In this document: positions 9,415 to 17,484 of the stretch, one piece after another
Layout of the letters: the number at the start of each line of letters is the position of its first letter
How positions within the stretch are numbered: the first letter of the stretch is position 1
NCBI RefSeq assembly: GCF_000517625.1
Contig: NZ_CP007055.1
Location: 248,001-312,000, forward strand
DNA from: Halostagnicola larsenii XH-48
GTDB taxonomy: Archaea; Halobacteriota; Halobacteria; Halobacteriales; Natrialbaceae
DNA: 64,000 nt
Direction: 5' to 3'
Made by a program: the position numbers and the translations under genes
The notes under the pieces: generated by a model
Seen by the model: only the letters and a program-made list of their open reading frames with translations
Database searches by the model: none
Told to the model about the DNA's origin: nothing

Positions 9415-9420
9415 TTTTAA
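9415..9420 (+). promoter_or_regulatory. TATA box of the DUF5790 gene
   Basis: TTTTAA is centred 29 bases before the ATG at 9446, with GC-rich DNA around it; typical of a leaderless haloarchaeal promoter. Confidence 0.5.
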
Positions 9421-9445
9421 CCCCGGTGCCCGCAAACGTGGTGGT

Positions 9446-9859
9446 ATGAGCCAAGCCTCGCTCGACGACGACGAACTGTTCGGCGAAGCCGCGACCGAAA
9501 TGCGCGACGACGTCGAAGCCTCCCTCGCGGACGCCTGGGGCGCCCTACCCGACGCTGACGACGTCTGGGAGAGCGACGCCGACAACGTCCTCGGTGCGCT
9601 CAACGGGCTCAAATCTGCCCTCGACGCCGGCGACGCCGAAGACCACCTTCGCGACGCCAAAAAGTGGTTTACGATGGGCCAACGCGCCGACGCTTTCGAC
9701 GACGCCGACGACCTCGAAGAAGAGATCGAAGATCTCGAAGCTACCATCGAGGACATCTCCGAGGCGAGCGAGCAGGTGGGCGAACTCACGTCGACGGTTC
9801 CCGCCCTGCGGAGCGCGCTCGAGAGCGCGGACGAAGACACGGACGAATCCGACGACTGA
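9446..9859 (+). CDS. DUF5790 family protein
   Basis: 137 residues, very acidic, mostly helical. The start MSQASLDDDELFGEAA and the central DNVLGALNGLKSALDAGDAEDHLRDAKKWFTMG are what I recall for the haloarchaeal DUF5790 family, which has no known function. A coiled-coil-like stretch (DDLEEEIEDLEATIEDISEA, about residues 90-110) precedes the C-terminal tail. It meets the creatininase-family gene head-on with 6 bases between stops. Confidence 0.85.
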   Translation: MSQASLDDDELFGEAATEMRDDVEASLADAWGALPDADDVWESDADNVLGALNGLKSALDAGDAEDHLRDAKKWFTMGQRADAFDDADDLEEEIEDLEATIEDISEASEQVGELTSTVPALRSALESADEDTDESDD

Positions 9860-9865
9860 GAGCGA

Positions 9866-10621
9866 TCAGTCCGTCGACGGAGTCCGTCTGTTTTCCGGAC
9901 GGTCCACGTCCCGTTTCTCGACCGCCTCGAGCAGGCGTTCGAGGCTCGTTCCCGCGAGTTCGAGCAGTTCCTCGCCCAGTTGCTCATCACCCGCACTGGG
10001 GTCCCCGACGACGCCGTTTTCGGTAAACTCCGCGGAATCGTGGGCGAGATTCGCGTGACTCACCCACTCGCCCCACGATTCGGCGGCGGCGTCTCTGGCT
10101 TCCTCGAGCCGATCTTCCCGGACCAGTTCGGGTGCGACGTGGGACAACAGCGCGGTCTCGAGCGGTCCGCCGTGGCCCATCTCGCTCGCGTGCTCGCCGA
10201 CTGCATCGAACCAGGTGAACGAGACGGCGTAGGCGTCTTCAGTACGCGAAATATCGGCCGCGACCTCTCGCAGCGCGTCGACGTTGCCGCCGTGGCCGTT
10301 GACGAAGACGATCCGATCGAATCCGTGGGCGGCGAGACTCGTCGCCGACTCGCGGACGTAGGCCCGGAACGTGTCCGGCGAAACCCACATCGTCCCCGAA
10401 AACTGCCGGTGTTCTTCCGCGATGCCCACCGGAATCGCTGGCGCGAGAACGACCGCTCCCTCGAAGCGCTCGATACCCATCCGTGCGACCGACTCGGCGG
10501 TGATAACGTCGGTTCCGAGCGGCGCGTGCGGGCCGTGTTGCTCCGTGCTTCCGACCGGGATGATCGCGAGGTCCGTCTCGCAGCCGGCGAGGTCCGTCCA
10601 GGTGGCCGACCGTAGTTCCAT
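9866..10621 (-). CDS. Creatininase family amidohydrolase (ArfB-like candidate)
   Basis: 251 residues of the creatininase/ArfB superfamily. Metal-binding motifs: PVGSTEQHGPHAPLGTD (residues 22-38, Glu, His and Asp ligands), FVNGHGGN (about residues 107-114) and the later EMGHGGPLETALL with a Glu. Archaeal ArfB removes the formyl group from a pyrimidine intermediate of riboflavin and F420 synthesis; this single-copy-looking haloarchaeal member is a plausible ArfB, but creatininase-like amidase activity cannot be excluded by sequence. The last 25 residues are charged and variable. ATG at 10621 begins the conserved region. Confidence 0.8.
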   Translation of the reverse strand: MELRSATWTDLAGCETDLAIIPVGSTEQHGPHAPLGTDVITAESVARMGIERFEGAVVLAPAIPVGIAEEHRQFSGTMWVSPDTFRAYVRESATSLAAHGFDRIVFVNGHGGNVDALREVAADISRTEDAYAVSFTWFDAVGEHASEMGHGGPLETALLSHVAPELVREDRLEEARDAAAESWGEWVSHANLAHDSAEFTENGVVGDPSAGDEQLGEELLELAGTSLERLLEAVEKRDVDRPENRRTPSTD

Positions 10622-10738
10622 GCTCGTCTCGAGGAGCGGCTATCCCTTGTATGCACTGCACACGTGCTTACGTTGCTCGCCCGACATCCGCGTCGGCAGG
10701 CCAAAACGGTTTCCGACTGTGTGGCGTAGATTCTATCT

Positions 10739-11083
10739 ATGGCCGATGAGAACCGCGAGCTCGGCGTCGAACTGGGCGATCTCGGTGACCAGCTTCGGAA
10801 CCGCGAATATCCCGTCAGTCAGGACGAACTCCTCTCGGACCACGGCGACGCGGAACTCGATATGGGCGAAGAGACCGCGACGCTCGAGGAGGTTATCGGG
10901 CCGCTCAACGAGGACGAGTACGAGTCCGCCGACGAGGTAGAGCAGGCGATCATGAACATGGTCGGCGACGAGGCGATCGGACGCAAGAACTACAGCGATC
11001 GAACGCCGCCCGCGCCGGGCGAGGACCGTCAGGACGAGGGCGCGCCGGATCAGGACGATCAGGAAGGACAGGAGTCGTTTTAG
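10739..11083 (+). CDS. DUF5789 family protein
   Basis: 114 residues, acidic. The segment RELGVELGDLGDQLRNREYPVSQDELLSDHGDAELDMGEET... ATLEEVIGP agrees with my memory of the haloarchaeal DUF5789 family, whose role is unknown. The C-terminal third is a disordered Asp/Glu/Pro/Gln tail. Its TAG stop overlaps the stop of the oppositely oriented ABC transporter by four bases (11080-11083). Confidence 0.82.
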   Translation: MADENRELGVELGDLGDQLRNREYPVSQDELLSDHGDAELDMGEETATLEEVIGPLNEDEYESADEVEQAIMNMVGDEAIGRKNYSDRTPPAPGEDRQDEGAPDQDDQEGQESF

Positions 11084-13107
11084 TCGTCGGTGTTTCGCGC
11101 CTGCGTTCGAGCGGTCCGACGCTGGGCGCGTTCGATGAATTCCTGGGGTAGCTCGTCGATTTCGCCGGCCTGGACGCCCCAGAGGTGGGCGTAGAGTCCG
11201 TCGTTCTCGAGCAGTTCCTCGTGGGGACCGCGTTCGACGATCCGTCCACCCTCGAGGACGACGATCGTGTCGGCGTCTTTGATCGTCGAGAGCCGGTGTG
11301 CGATGGCGAACGTCGTCCGGTCTTCGGTGAGATCATCGATGGAGCGCTGGATGAGCATCTCCGTCTCGGTGTCGACGTCGCTCGTCGCCTCGTCTAAAAT
11401 CAGGATGTCGGGATCTTTGAGGACCGCGCGAGCGATGGCGACCCGCTGGCGCTGGCCGCCCGAGAGCTTGACTCCGCGTTCCCCGACCATCGTGTCGTAG
11501 CCGTCGGGTAAGTTCTGGATGAACTCGTGGGCCTCCGCGGCTTTCGCGGCCTCGATGATCTCGTTGCGGTCGGCGTCGAACGTCCCGTAGGTGATGTTCT
11601 CCTCGACGGTTCCGTAGAAGAGGTACGACTCCTGGCCGACGTAGCCGAGCGATCTGCGCAGACTCGGAAGGGACACCTCGCTTACGTCCTGCCCGTCGAT
11701 CCGGATCTCGCCGTCGTCGACGTCGTAGAGTCGAAGCAGAAGCTTGAGGACGGTCGACTTGCCGGCTCCCGTCGGGCCGACCAGCGCGAGCGTCTCCCCG
11801 CCCTCGACCTCGAAACTGATGTCGTCGATGATCAGTTCAGACTCCTCGTCCGGTCGGTCCGCTTCGACTGGATCGTCCGCTGCCGTCTCTTGCTGTCGAC
11901 CCGCTTCAGCGCCGTCCCGCGATTCGTACCCCTCGTAGCTGAACGAGACCGAGTCGTACTCGACGCGGCCCGTCCGGACCTCGAGATCGTCGGCCCCTTC
12001 CTCGCGGTCGATTCGCCCCGTTTCGTCCATGAGGCCGAAGATCCGCTCGCTCGAGGCCTCGGCTCGCTGGTACATGTTGATCACCTGCCCGAACTGGGCC
12101 ATCGGCCAGACGAGCTGTTGGGTGTACATGATGAACGCGACGAAGACGCCGATCTCGAGGGCTCCAGTGAACGGTCCCGGTGCGGTGCCCTGGAGTACCC
12201 AGTAGCCGCCGACGACGAACGTCAGGACGAATCCGATCCCGGAGATGAGTTGCAGCGCCGGGAAGAACTTGATTCGGAGGTTGATCGCCTCCCAGTTCGT
12301 ATCGAAGTACTTCTTCGAGACGTCCTCGACCCGGCCCGACTCGAACCGCTCCGTGTTCGAGGACTTGATCACCTGTATGCCGCCGAGGTTGTTCTCGAGT
12401 CTCGAGTTTACCTTCCCGACGCTCGAGCGAACGGCCGCGTACTTGGGCTGGATCTTCTTGACGAAGACGTACGTAAAGCCGCCGATCAGCGGCACGGGTG
12501 CCAGCGAGATCAGCGCCAGTTGCGGATTGAGCCAGAACAACAACGCACCGATGCCGACGACCATCACGACGAGTCTGAACGCCGAGTTCAGCCCCTCGTT
12601 GAGAAAGCGCTCGAGCTGGTTGACGTCGTTCGAGAGGACAGACATCATCTCGCCGGTCTGTTTGTCCGAGAAGAACTCCATATCGAGGCGTTGCATCTTG
12701 TCGTAGGTCGCGGTTCGAACGTCGTGTTGGATGTCCTGTGAGAAGGCGTTGAACCCCCAGTTTCTGACCCAGTGAAAGATCGACCCCAGCGCGAACGAGC
12801 CGGCGATGGCGATGGCGACGAACCAGAACTGGCTGGCTGGCGTCGTCGGGAGCCACGCCTCGGGCAGTACGACCAGCGGCACCTGCTCGGCGAACGCGGC
12901 GTTTCCGAAAATAGCGTCGATGGCGACCGCGAGCAAGAGTGCAGGAAGGAGGTCGAGCGCACGCGCGAGAATACTCGAGATGATTCCCACGGTCACCGAG
13001 AACCAGTACGGCCGGCCAAACTCGAAGAGGAGGCGTCGCATCGGGTTCTCGATGTTCTCCCGCTGCTCTTCGAAGGGATCGTCTTCGTCCCAATCGACGC
13101 TGCTCAT
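11080..13107 (-). CDS. ABC exporter, fused permease and ATPase (MsbA/MDR-like)
   Basis: 675 residues: an N-terminal six-helix ABC exporter membrane domain (about 30-340) and a nucleotide-binding domain (about 375-630). Walker A GPTGAGKST (near 441), Q-loop GYVGQESYLF, signature LSGGQRQR (near 546), Walker B ILILDEATSD and the switch His in AIAHRLST are intact. One polypeptide, so the working pump is a homodimer exporting lipid, peptide or drug; substrate unknown. Odd: an acidic insert of about 30 residues (GAEAGRQQETAADDP...) lies inside the NBD between the first strands. A 35-residue C-terminal tail follows the NBD. Stop codon overlaps that of the DUF5789 gene. Confidence 0.93.
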   Translation of the reverse strand: MSSVDWDEDDPFEEQRENIENPMRRLLFEFGRPYWFSVTVGIISSILARALDLLPALLLAVAIDAIFGNAAFAEQVPLVVLPEAWLPTTPASQFWFVAIAIAGSFALGSIFHWVRNWGFNAFSQDIQHDVRTATYDKMQRLDMEFFSDKQTGEMMSVLSNDVNQLERFLNEGLNSAFRLVVMVVGIGALLFWLNPQLALISLAPVPLIGGFTYVFVKKIQPKYAAVRSSVGKVNSRLENNLGGIQVIKSSNTERFESGRVEDVSKKYFDTNWEAINLRIKFFPALQLISGIGFVLTFVVGGYWVLQGTAPGPFTGALEIGVFVAFIMYTQQLVWPMAQFGQVINMYQRAEASSERIFGLMDETGRIDREEGADDLEVRTGRVEYDSVSFSYEGYESRDGAEAGRQQETAADDPVEADRPDEESELIIDDISFEVEGGETLALVGPTGAGKSTVLKLLLRLYDVDDGEIRIDGQDVSEVSLPSLRRSLGYVGQESYLFYGTVEENITYGTFDADRNEIIEAAKAAEAHEFIQNLPDGYDTMVGERGVKLSGGQRQRVAIARAVLKDPDILILDEATSDVDTETEMLIQRSIDDLTEDRTTFAIAHRLSTIKDADTIVVLEGGRIVERGPHEELLENDGLYAHLWGVQAGEIDELPQEFIERAQRRTARTQARNTDD

Positions 13108-13196
13108 TGCATTCGCTCAATGGTCCGTCGCCAATAAGCGTTACCGACGAATCGAAATAATAGCTTGCGAGACGGTCCATATCCGGCGGTTTTCGA

Positions 13197-13688
13197 CTAC
13201 GCGTACTCGATACTCACGTCGTCGCCGGCGTCGATCCCGTGTTCGTCGGCGTACCCGCTTGGGACCTCGAGCACCCACTTCGCCCGTCCCGAATACTCGA
13301 GATTGTTGCCGTTTTCGTCGGCCTCGGGCGCTCGCGCCTCCCGGATCTCCGTCACCTCGCCGTCGCCGTCGATGAAGATGATGTCGATATCGAAGTCCAT
13401 GTCGCGCATCACGTAGGTTCGCTCGCCCTCGCCGTCGTGGACGAACAGCATTCCCTCGTCGCCCTCGAGCGACTCGTGATCACTCAGTCCGGTGTAGCGT
13501 TCCGACCAGGTGTCTGCGACCTCGGCATCGACGGTCGCTCGCGGCTCGCCGTTGGCGTCGTTTATGGTGACTGTCGCCTGATCCGCGTTCCACGGAGTCG
13601 GGACGATTCCGACCTGCACGAGAACGAAGCCGACGACGAGCGCGAGCGCGACCACCAACAAGAGTCGCGACGCACGGTCCGTGTCCAT
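13197..13688 (-). CDS. DUF192 protein, membrane-anchored
   Basis: 163 residues. Residues 8-27 form one hydrophobic segment, an uncleaved anchor or signal; the rest is an extracellular DUF192 domain with the family features DTWSERYTGLSDHESLEGDEGMLFVHD, MRDMDFDIDIIFID and KWVLEVPSGYADEHGI. The function of DUF192 is not known. ATG at 13688. Located 90 bases upstream (leftward) of the ABC exporter start, same strand, so co-transcription is possible. On the other side lies the tRNA-Val gene in divergent orientation. Confidence 0.88.
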   Translation of the reverse strand: MDTDRASRLLLVVALALVVGFVLVQVGIVPTPWNADQATVTINDANGEPRATVDAEVADTWSERYTGLSDHESLEGDEGMLFVHDGEGERTYVMRDMDFDIDIIFIDGDGEVTEIREARAPEADENGNNLEYSGRAKWVLEVPSGYADEHGIDAGDDVSIEYA

Positions 13689-13750
13689 TACCGATAGGTG
13701 CGCAACGAGAAAGTAAAGGTTATTCGCACGGACCGGTTTCGGTCACGTAC

Positions 13751-13824
13751 GGGCTCGTGGTCTAGCTGGTTATGACGCGGCCTTTACAAGGCCGAGGTCG
13801 GTGGTTCGAACCCGCCCGAGCCCA
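13751..13824 (+). tRNA. tRNA-Val (anticodon TAC)
   Basis: 74-nt cloverleaf: acceptor GGGCTCG/CGAGCCC (13751-13757 with 13817-13823), discriminator A, anticodon stem CGGCC/GGCCG around loop TTTACAA giving anticodon TAC, and T-loop TTCGAAC. No intron and no encoded CCA. Its last 21 bases before the discriminator are repeated at 13921-13941. Confidence 0.97.
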
Positions 13825-13826
13825 CT

Positions 13827-13861
13827 ATTGCTGTCGCGAACAATTCGTGAGCGCCAGCAAT
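13827..13861. repeat. Hairpin directly behind tRNA-Val (CGAACGA/GTGAG loop family)
   Basis: ATTGCTG (13827-13833) pairs with CAGCAAT (13855-13861). The loop holds CGCGAACAATTCGTGAGCG, matching the CGAAC...GTGAG pattern of hairpins behind tRNA-Phe, tRNA-Thr and tRNA-Arg. It starts three bases after the tRNA end. Confidence 0.6.
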
Positions 13862-13920
13862 GTGATTTGAGGCCGGTTCGAGCCCTGCAAGTCGCAGCGC
13901 TCGAGCGAACGTCTTGCTAC

Positions 13921-13941
13921 GGTTCGAACCCGCCCGAGCCC
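13921..13941 (+). repeat. Second copy of the tRNA-Val 3' end (att-like)
   Basis: These 21 bases are identical to tRNA-Val 13803-13823 (T-arm and 3' acceptor strand), in direct orientation and 118 bp apart. A partial third match, GGTTCGAGCCC, lies at 13875-13885. This is the layout of an attL/attR pair left by an element that integrated in the tRNA and was lost, but the 97-bp interior is too short to encode anything. Confidence 0.7.
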
Positions 13942-14198
13942 GGTAATCTACCATCAGTCCCAAGAAGGCGTATCCGGAGCATCTGTCATCCCCAAAACCC
14001 GCGCTGTAGACTCGAGCCGACCGCTAGGCTCGGACTACAGCCAGATCGCCGATCAGCCCGTCTGTGAGTGTGCCAGTAGTAGCAGACGGGACTACCGATC
14101 ACGGAATACTGCCTCGATGACAGAATGGGGTGCGGTCGAGAACGGGGCTCGAGTACCGTTAGGAAACCCGAACTGTAGTGAGACCGTAGCGCGAGTAG
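13942..14198. other. Rest of the gap behind tRNA-Val, no gene seen
   Basis: Non-coding by codon pattern; together with the tRNA-Val repeat region it forms a 374-base gene-free stretch up to the leftward wHTH gene. I see no further repeat. Confidence 0.4.
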
Positions 14199-14645
14199 TC
14201 AGTGCTTGAGCCTGGCGACGTTCTCTCGAATCTGGGTGATGAGCCCATCTCCCGGCTCGGACTGGAGCGCTGTGTTAAGCGTCGAGTTCTCCGGTTCGTC
14301 TTTGACGACGAGTCGAAGGTACGGCTCGAGTTGTGCGAAGTTGTCGTCGAGGACGACCGTATGATTGCTCTCGTCGTGGTCGACGACGCCTGCGTCGTCG
14401 AGTTTCGGCACGTGGCACTGAACCGAGGAGACGTAGACGCTCTTGTACTGGTTTTTCGCTACTTCGTCAGGTGGAAGGTCGTGCTCCCAGCCGGCGACCT
14501 GTTCTGCGAGTCTGGAGAGTTCGATCGGGTCCTCGTGCCCACGGAGCGCGTAGAGAAGGTACCGTCGCCGCCGGTTTGCCAACAGCTCCAGTATCGTGTT
14601 TGCAGACAGGTCGTTCCCCTCCTGATTCGTGGTAAGGCCCTCCAT
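14199..14645 (-). CDS. Winged-helix regulator-like protein (DUF7344 type)
   Basis: 148 residues. Residues 15-75 (SANTILELLANRRRRYLLYALRGHEDPIELSRLAEQVAG ... YVSSVQCHVPKLDDAGVVDHDE) have the layout of the haloarchaeal DUF7344 winged-helix domain: NRRRRYLLY opens helix 1 and a beta-wing (HTVVL) follows. Members are presumed DNA-binding regulators; the target is unknown. It has no operon partner: tRNA genes lie on both sides. Such small wHTH genes are abundant and often horizontally moved in haloarchaea. Confidence 0.85.
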   Translation of the reverse strand: MEGLTTNQEGNDLSANTILELLANRRRRYLLYALRGHEDPIELSRLAEQVAGWEHDLPPDEVAKNQYKSVYVSSVQCHVPKLDDAGVVDHDESNHTVVLDDNFAQLEPYLRLVVKDEPENSTLNTALQSEPGDGLITQIRENVARLKH

Positions 14646-14853
14646 AACAAGATATTACCACCCGGTCCGGAAAAGGGTGTCTTGAATATCTACAAATCCG
14701 ACAGACTGCGACCCGATTGGCGTCGGCTCGAGGTCGTTCAATCGATGGCTACTGGCGGGGTGGACTACCACTGGATGGCGTCGGGTGCCGGGTCGTAACA
14801 CGCCGGCGGGGATTCGAAATCCTTTTTTGTACCATCGACGGAGTGTGAGTTGC

Positions 14854-14927
14854 GCCGCCTTAGCTCAGACTGGGAGAGCACTCGACTGAAGATCGAGCTG
14901 TCCCCGGTTCAAATCCGGGAGGCGGCA
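14854..14927 (+). tRNA. tRNA-Phe (anticodon GAA)
   Basis: 74-nt cloverleaf: acceptor GCCGCCT/AGGCGGC (14854-14860 with 14920-14926), discriminator A, anticodon stem CTCGA/TCGAG with loop CTGAAGA (anticodon GAA), T-loop TTCAAAT. No intron. A slightly altered copy of its 3' end occurs at 15045-15067. Confidence 0.97.
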
Positions 14928-14934
14928 TATTTCT

Positions 14935-14979
14935 GTGGCCGACAACACGAACGAGCGTAGCGAGTGAGTCGTCGGCCAC
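14935..14979. repeat. Hairpin behind tRNA-Phe (CGAACGA/GTGAG loop family)
   Basis: GTGGCCGAC (14935-14943) pairs perfectly with GTCGGCCAC (14971-14979). The 27-nt loop contains CGAACGAGCGTAGCGAGTGAG. The stem is flanked by TTTCT and GAAA, the same flanks as one of the hairpins behind tRNA-Arg. Confidence 0.6.
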
Positions 14980-15044
14980 GAAATTGCACCCGACCGGTTT
15001 GAACTAGACCGAGGTTCTGCGCGAAACGCAGGTTCTCGGGCGTA

Positions 15045-15067
15045 GTTCACAATCCGGGAGGCGACAT
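15045..15067 (+). repeat. Degenerate copy of the tRNA-Phe 3' end
   Basis: Matches tRNA-Phe 14907-14928 except for one inserted C and one G-to-A change, direct orientation, 138 bp downstream. It covers part of the T-arm and the 3' acceptor strand. Confidence 0.6.
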
Positions 15068-15253
15068 CCCTTTTCAACGCGGTTCTCGCTTGCTACGGGA
15101 ATCTCTCGGTCGCAAAAACTCATGGAAACACCTCGACGCTCTCGTCGGTCGCGTCGGGTGAAATCGCAACTCACCTCGCTCGCCGTGGGATGCTGACGCT
15201 CCTGAACCGTATCGGCAAAAAGCTTATGCAGAATTAGATGTATTAATTTTTTG

Positions 15254-15997
15254 ATGGAAAGGCGTGCTTGCCTCACGACGTTTACAGGCTCGGCCCTACT
15301 GCTTTCTGCTGGCTGTCTCTCGAACTCGTCACAATCTCAGGCTTGTGATGCCGTTGAGATTACCCGAGCGTCTGTATCCGTGGAATACGGGTGTGATACC
15401 GGTCAAATCAGGTCAGGGAGTGTAGAGGGACAAGTAGGGGACTGCAACACGGAACTAAGCCTCGAGATCGTCGACGAGGACGAAACGATCGAGGAAGTTG
15501 CCTTCGAGACCAATAACGGTAGGTGGTCGGTCGGTTTCGGCGAGGGACCGGGACAAGTACGGGCGATTCCCAGTTCAGGCGACAAACGTGTCCGGATTCG
15601 TGGCCCGGATGGGGGGATTCTTGCCTCGGAGCAACTCACCGTTTCTCACTATCTGGATTCACCGGCCCTCACTGTTTGGCGGCCTGAGTTCGAGCCCGAG
15701 ACAGTGTCAGTCGGCGAGGACGTCACGGTGGTATTCAGCATTGCAACGTTCGGTGCTGAGACGTCATTCACTGCCGCACTCCTGGTCGACGGGGAACCGG
15801 TAGAAACTCGCGACGGAACGGTTGACAGTGGTGCAGACTGTCAATCTGCCAGCGGCCCGGAGTACGAGTTCAGTTACACCTTCGAGGAACCGGGTGAGTA
15901 CGAACTGGCGGGCAGAATCACCGTCGACGCTTCCGCAAAGGGAGGTGACACTAAGTCCATTGGAACGGTGACCGTGAGCAGCGACTCGAGCAGCTAA
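15254..15997 (+). CDS. Secreted lipoprotein with CARDB-like C-terminal domain
   Basis: 247 residues from the ATG at 15254. A short signal (MERRACLTTFTGSALLLSAGC) with twin Arg at residues 3-4 and lipobox SAGC marks a lipid-anchored extracellular protein. Residues from about 140 on (FEPETVSVGEDVTVVFSIATFGAE ... FEEPGEYELAGRITV) resemble a CARDB/immunoglobulin-like adhesion domain. The middle domain with the pattern GQVGDCNTEL is typical of haloarchaeal surface lipoproteins of unknown role. No co-oriented neighbour. Confidence 0.82.
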   Translation: MERRACLTTFTGSALLLSAGCLSNSSQSQACDAVEITRASVSVEYGCDTGQIRSGSVEGQVGDCNTELSLEIVDEDETIEEVAFETNNGRWSVGFGEGPGQVRAIPSSGDKRVRIRGPDGGILASEQLTVSHYLDSPALTVWRPEFEPETVSVGEDVTVVFSIATFGAETSFTAALLVDGEPVETRDGTVDSGADCQSASGPEYEFSYTFEEPGEYELAGRITVDASAKGGDTKSIGTVTVSSDSSS

Positions 15998-16446
15998 AAT
16001 ACCGGATCGCTCTGTTATATGGTGACGTTCTATAGGATCGATATTCAGACAACCGGAAGTCTTCTACCGTTGTTTCTATCGCTCCGGGTTTCTGTCGGCT
16101 TGCGGCAGGTAGCGAGGGATCGAGACGGCGTCTTACTCTGATTGCAGACTTCAGGAGGTGCGGAACACGCGCGATCACTGATGGAGCGTGAGTGATACCA
16201 GCACACTCGAGTCCACACGAAAAGCCTCGAGTGGCAGTGCATTGCCTAACGCACGAGTCGCGCTGCTCGAGGAGAGTAGCACGCGGAAGATGGGGATACG
16301 CCGGCAGGAAAGCGTGTCGAGCACTGCAATGATGATGATGATGTGGCTTCCTGCCGTATCTCCAGATAGTAACGCGAGGCTCATAGCAGTAGTGCCAAAT
16401 TATGTTGGGACCGTGGCGCTGTCACACCCAGCCAATGCCAGTCCGG
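15998..16446. other. Intergenic gap with a long inverted repeat
   Basis: No gene is supported in these 449 bases. GATAC plus GGCAGGAA (16295-16310) mirror TTCCTGCCGTATC (16348-16360) around a 37-base centre that includes ATG repeats. This could be a structured RNA or a site; nothing else stands out. Confidence 0.4.
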
Positions 16447-17019
16447 CTACAGATTCTCGAGGTCCCAGCCGACGAACGCGTCTTCGGGTTCGACTTCGAG
16501 GGCCTCGAGCACTCGCGCGAGCCCGAGGTAATTGCCCGCGAGCGCGCCGATCCCGAGGAGTACCTCGTCGGGATAGTGGGCTGTTGCCCGCGCGTGCGTT
16601 GTCTCGTCGACGTCTCCCTCGACGAACTGCTCGACGTACTCGACCAGGGCGCTGTGGGCCGGCTCGAGCGCGTCGTAACGGCCGCGTGACACGGCGAGGA
16701 TGTCCTCGGGCGGAACGCCTTCGTCGAGGGCGACCCGGACGTGTTGGTGCCACTCGTAGGCCGACTCTGTCCGTGCTGCGGTCGTCAGGATGACGAGTTC
16801 TCGCTCGTGTGGCGTGAGTCCGCTCTGGTGCCAGAGGACCGAAAGGTAGTCGCGAAAGCCCTCGAGGAGGTCGAGGTTGCGCCCCAACGTTCGATAGACG
16901 TTCAGTCGGCCACCCGATAGCGAGTGGTCGCCCTCGCCCTCTGTGTCCGAGGCGGTCTCGAGCAGCGAGCGTTTCTCGGCCGGAAGGGCCTCGGGGTCGA
17001 CGGGGTCGATTCGCGTCAT
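16447..17019 (-). CDS. Carboxymuconolactone decarboxylase (CMD) family protein
   Basis: 190 residues, all-helical. GLTPHERELVILTTAARTESAYEWHQHVRVALDEGVPPEDI (about residues 67-107) is the CMD/AhpD-like core, where ELVIL-TAA and the YEWHQH segment are characteristic; this member has His but not the CxxC of AhpD peroxidases, so it is more like a decarboxylase or unknown enzyme. A second repeat (YPDEVLLGIGALAGNYLGLARVLEALEVEPED) closes the fold. No linked pathway genes. Confidence 0.88.
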   Translation of the reverse strand: MTRIDPVDPEALPAEKRSLLETASDTEGEGDHSLSGGRLNVYRTLGRNLDLLEGFRDYLSVLWHQSGLTPHERELVILTTAARTESAYEWHQHVRVALDEGVPPEDILAVSRGRYDALEPAHSALVEYVEQFVEGDVDETTHARATAHYPDEVLLGIGALAGNYLGLARVLEALEVEPEDAFVGWDLENL

Positions 17020-17136
17020 ACCGGATGGAGTCGGTCGTCGAACAAATACGCGGTGGTCGATTCGATGGTCGATTTGAGAATCGATTCGAGTTACCCGTTT
17101 GCTCGCGCGCCTCGAGACCGGAGCGGATTCCGGATT

Positions 17137-17173
17137 CCTTTAAGTGCTTCTCGTCACAAGGTGTAGATACGAA
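17137..17173 (+). repeat. Promoter-like 37-bp direct repeat, copy 1
   Basis: Begins CCTTTAAGTGCTTCTCGTCA and continues into CAAGGTG-AGATACGAA; identical to 17300-17336 but for one base. TTTAAG is the local TATA-box form (same as before the S2P gene). Confidence 0.6.
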
Positions 17174-17299
17174 CGGCAGTCACCTCCCGTTTTGTTGTGC
17201 TCGACCCGTTTCTTCGCGCTCGATGCATCCTCGAGTGAAATCGCCACCCGTCTGCTCGTCGGTGAGATGCAGTGAGGTCGGACTCGTCCCACAGCCACC

Positions 17300-17336
17300 C
17301 CTTTAAGTGCTTCTCGTCACAAGGTGAAGATACGAA
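17300..17336 (+). repeat. Promoter-like 37-bp direct repeat, copy 2
   Basis: Second copy, 163 bp after the first and about 150 bp before the ATG at 17485. If it is a promoter, the RNA polymerase epsilon mRNA would have an unusually long leader for a haloarchaeon; copy 1 would then drive a short RNA of about 140 nt or a second longer transcript. Confidence 0.55.
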
Positions 17337-17484
17337 GAGCTTTTTGCGACGGTTGACCCTCGAGCGGTCGCTCTCCGAACCAGCGTCGATCCACCAGAGC
17401 TATCAGCACCACGTGAATTTTTGGTAACAGGTTCGCCGATTCGAGCGAGGGTTTTTCCCTCTCTACGTGTGAGCCACGAACGAG

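Larger units (their letters stand above)
14928..15253. other. Gene-free stretch behind tRNA-Phe
   Basis: 326 bases with the hairpin and tRNA 3' copy described separately. The last 40 bases before the lipoprotein gene are AT-rich (TGTATTAATTTTTTG), probably its promoter. Confidence 0.45.
17020..17484. other. Gap upstream of the RNA polymerase epsilon gene
   Basis: 465 bases without a convincing gene. It contains the two 37-bp promoter-like repeats listed separately. Confidence 0.45.

Noticed and set aside
11527-12741. 404-residue open frame on the strand opposite the ABC exporter
   Set aside because: It is the mirror of a GC-rich coding gene; full Arg/Asp/Val repeats without domain logic, while the minus strand has intact Walker and signature motifs.
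13824-13941. Reading the tRNA-Val repeat as a CRISPR leader-repeat
   Set aside because: Two copies with unlike spacing, no cas genes, and full match to the tRNA 3' end.
16329-16345. ATG trinucleotide run
   Set aside because: Only five units and within a gap; noted as part of the inverted repeat, not a microsatellite of interest.
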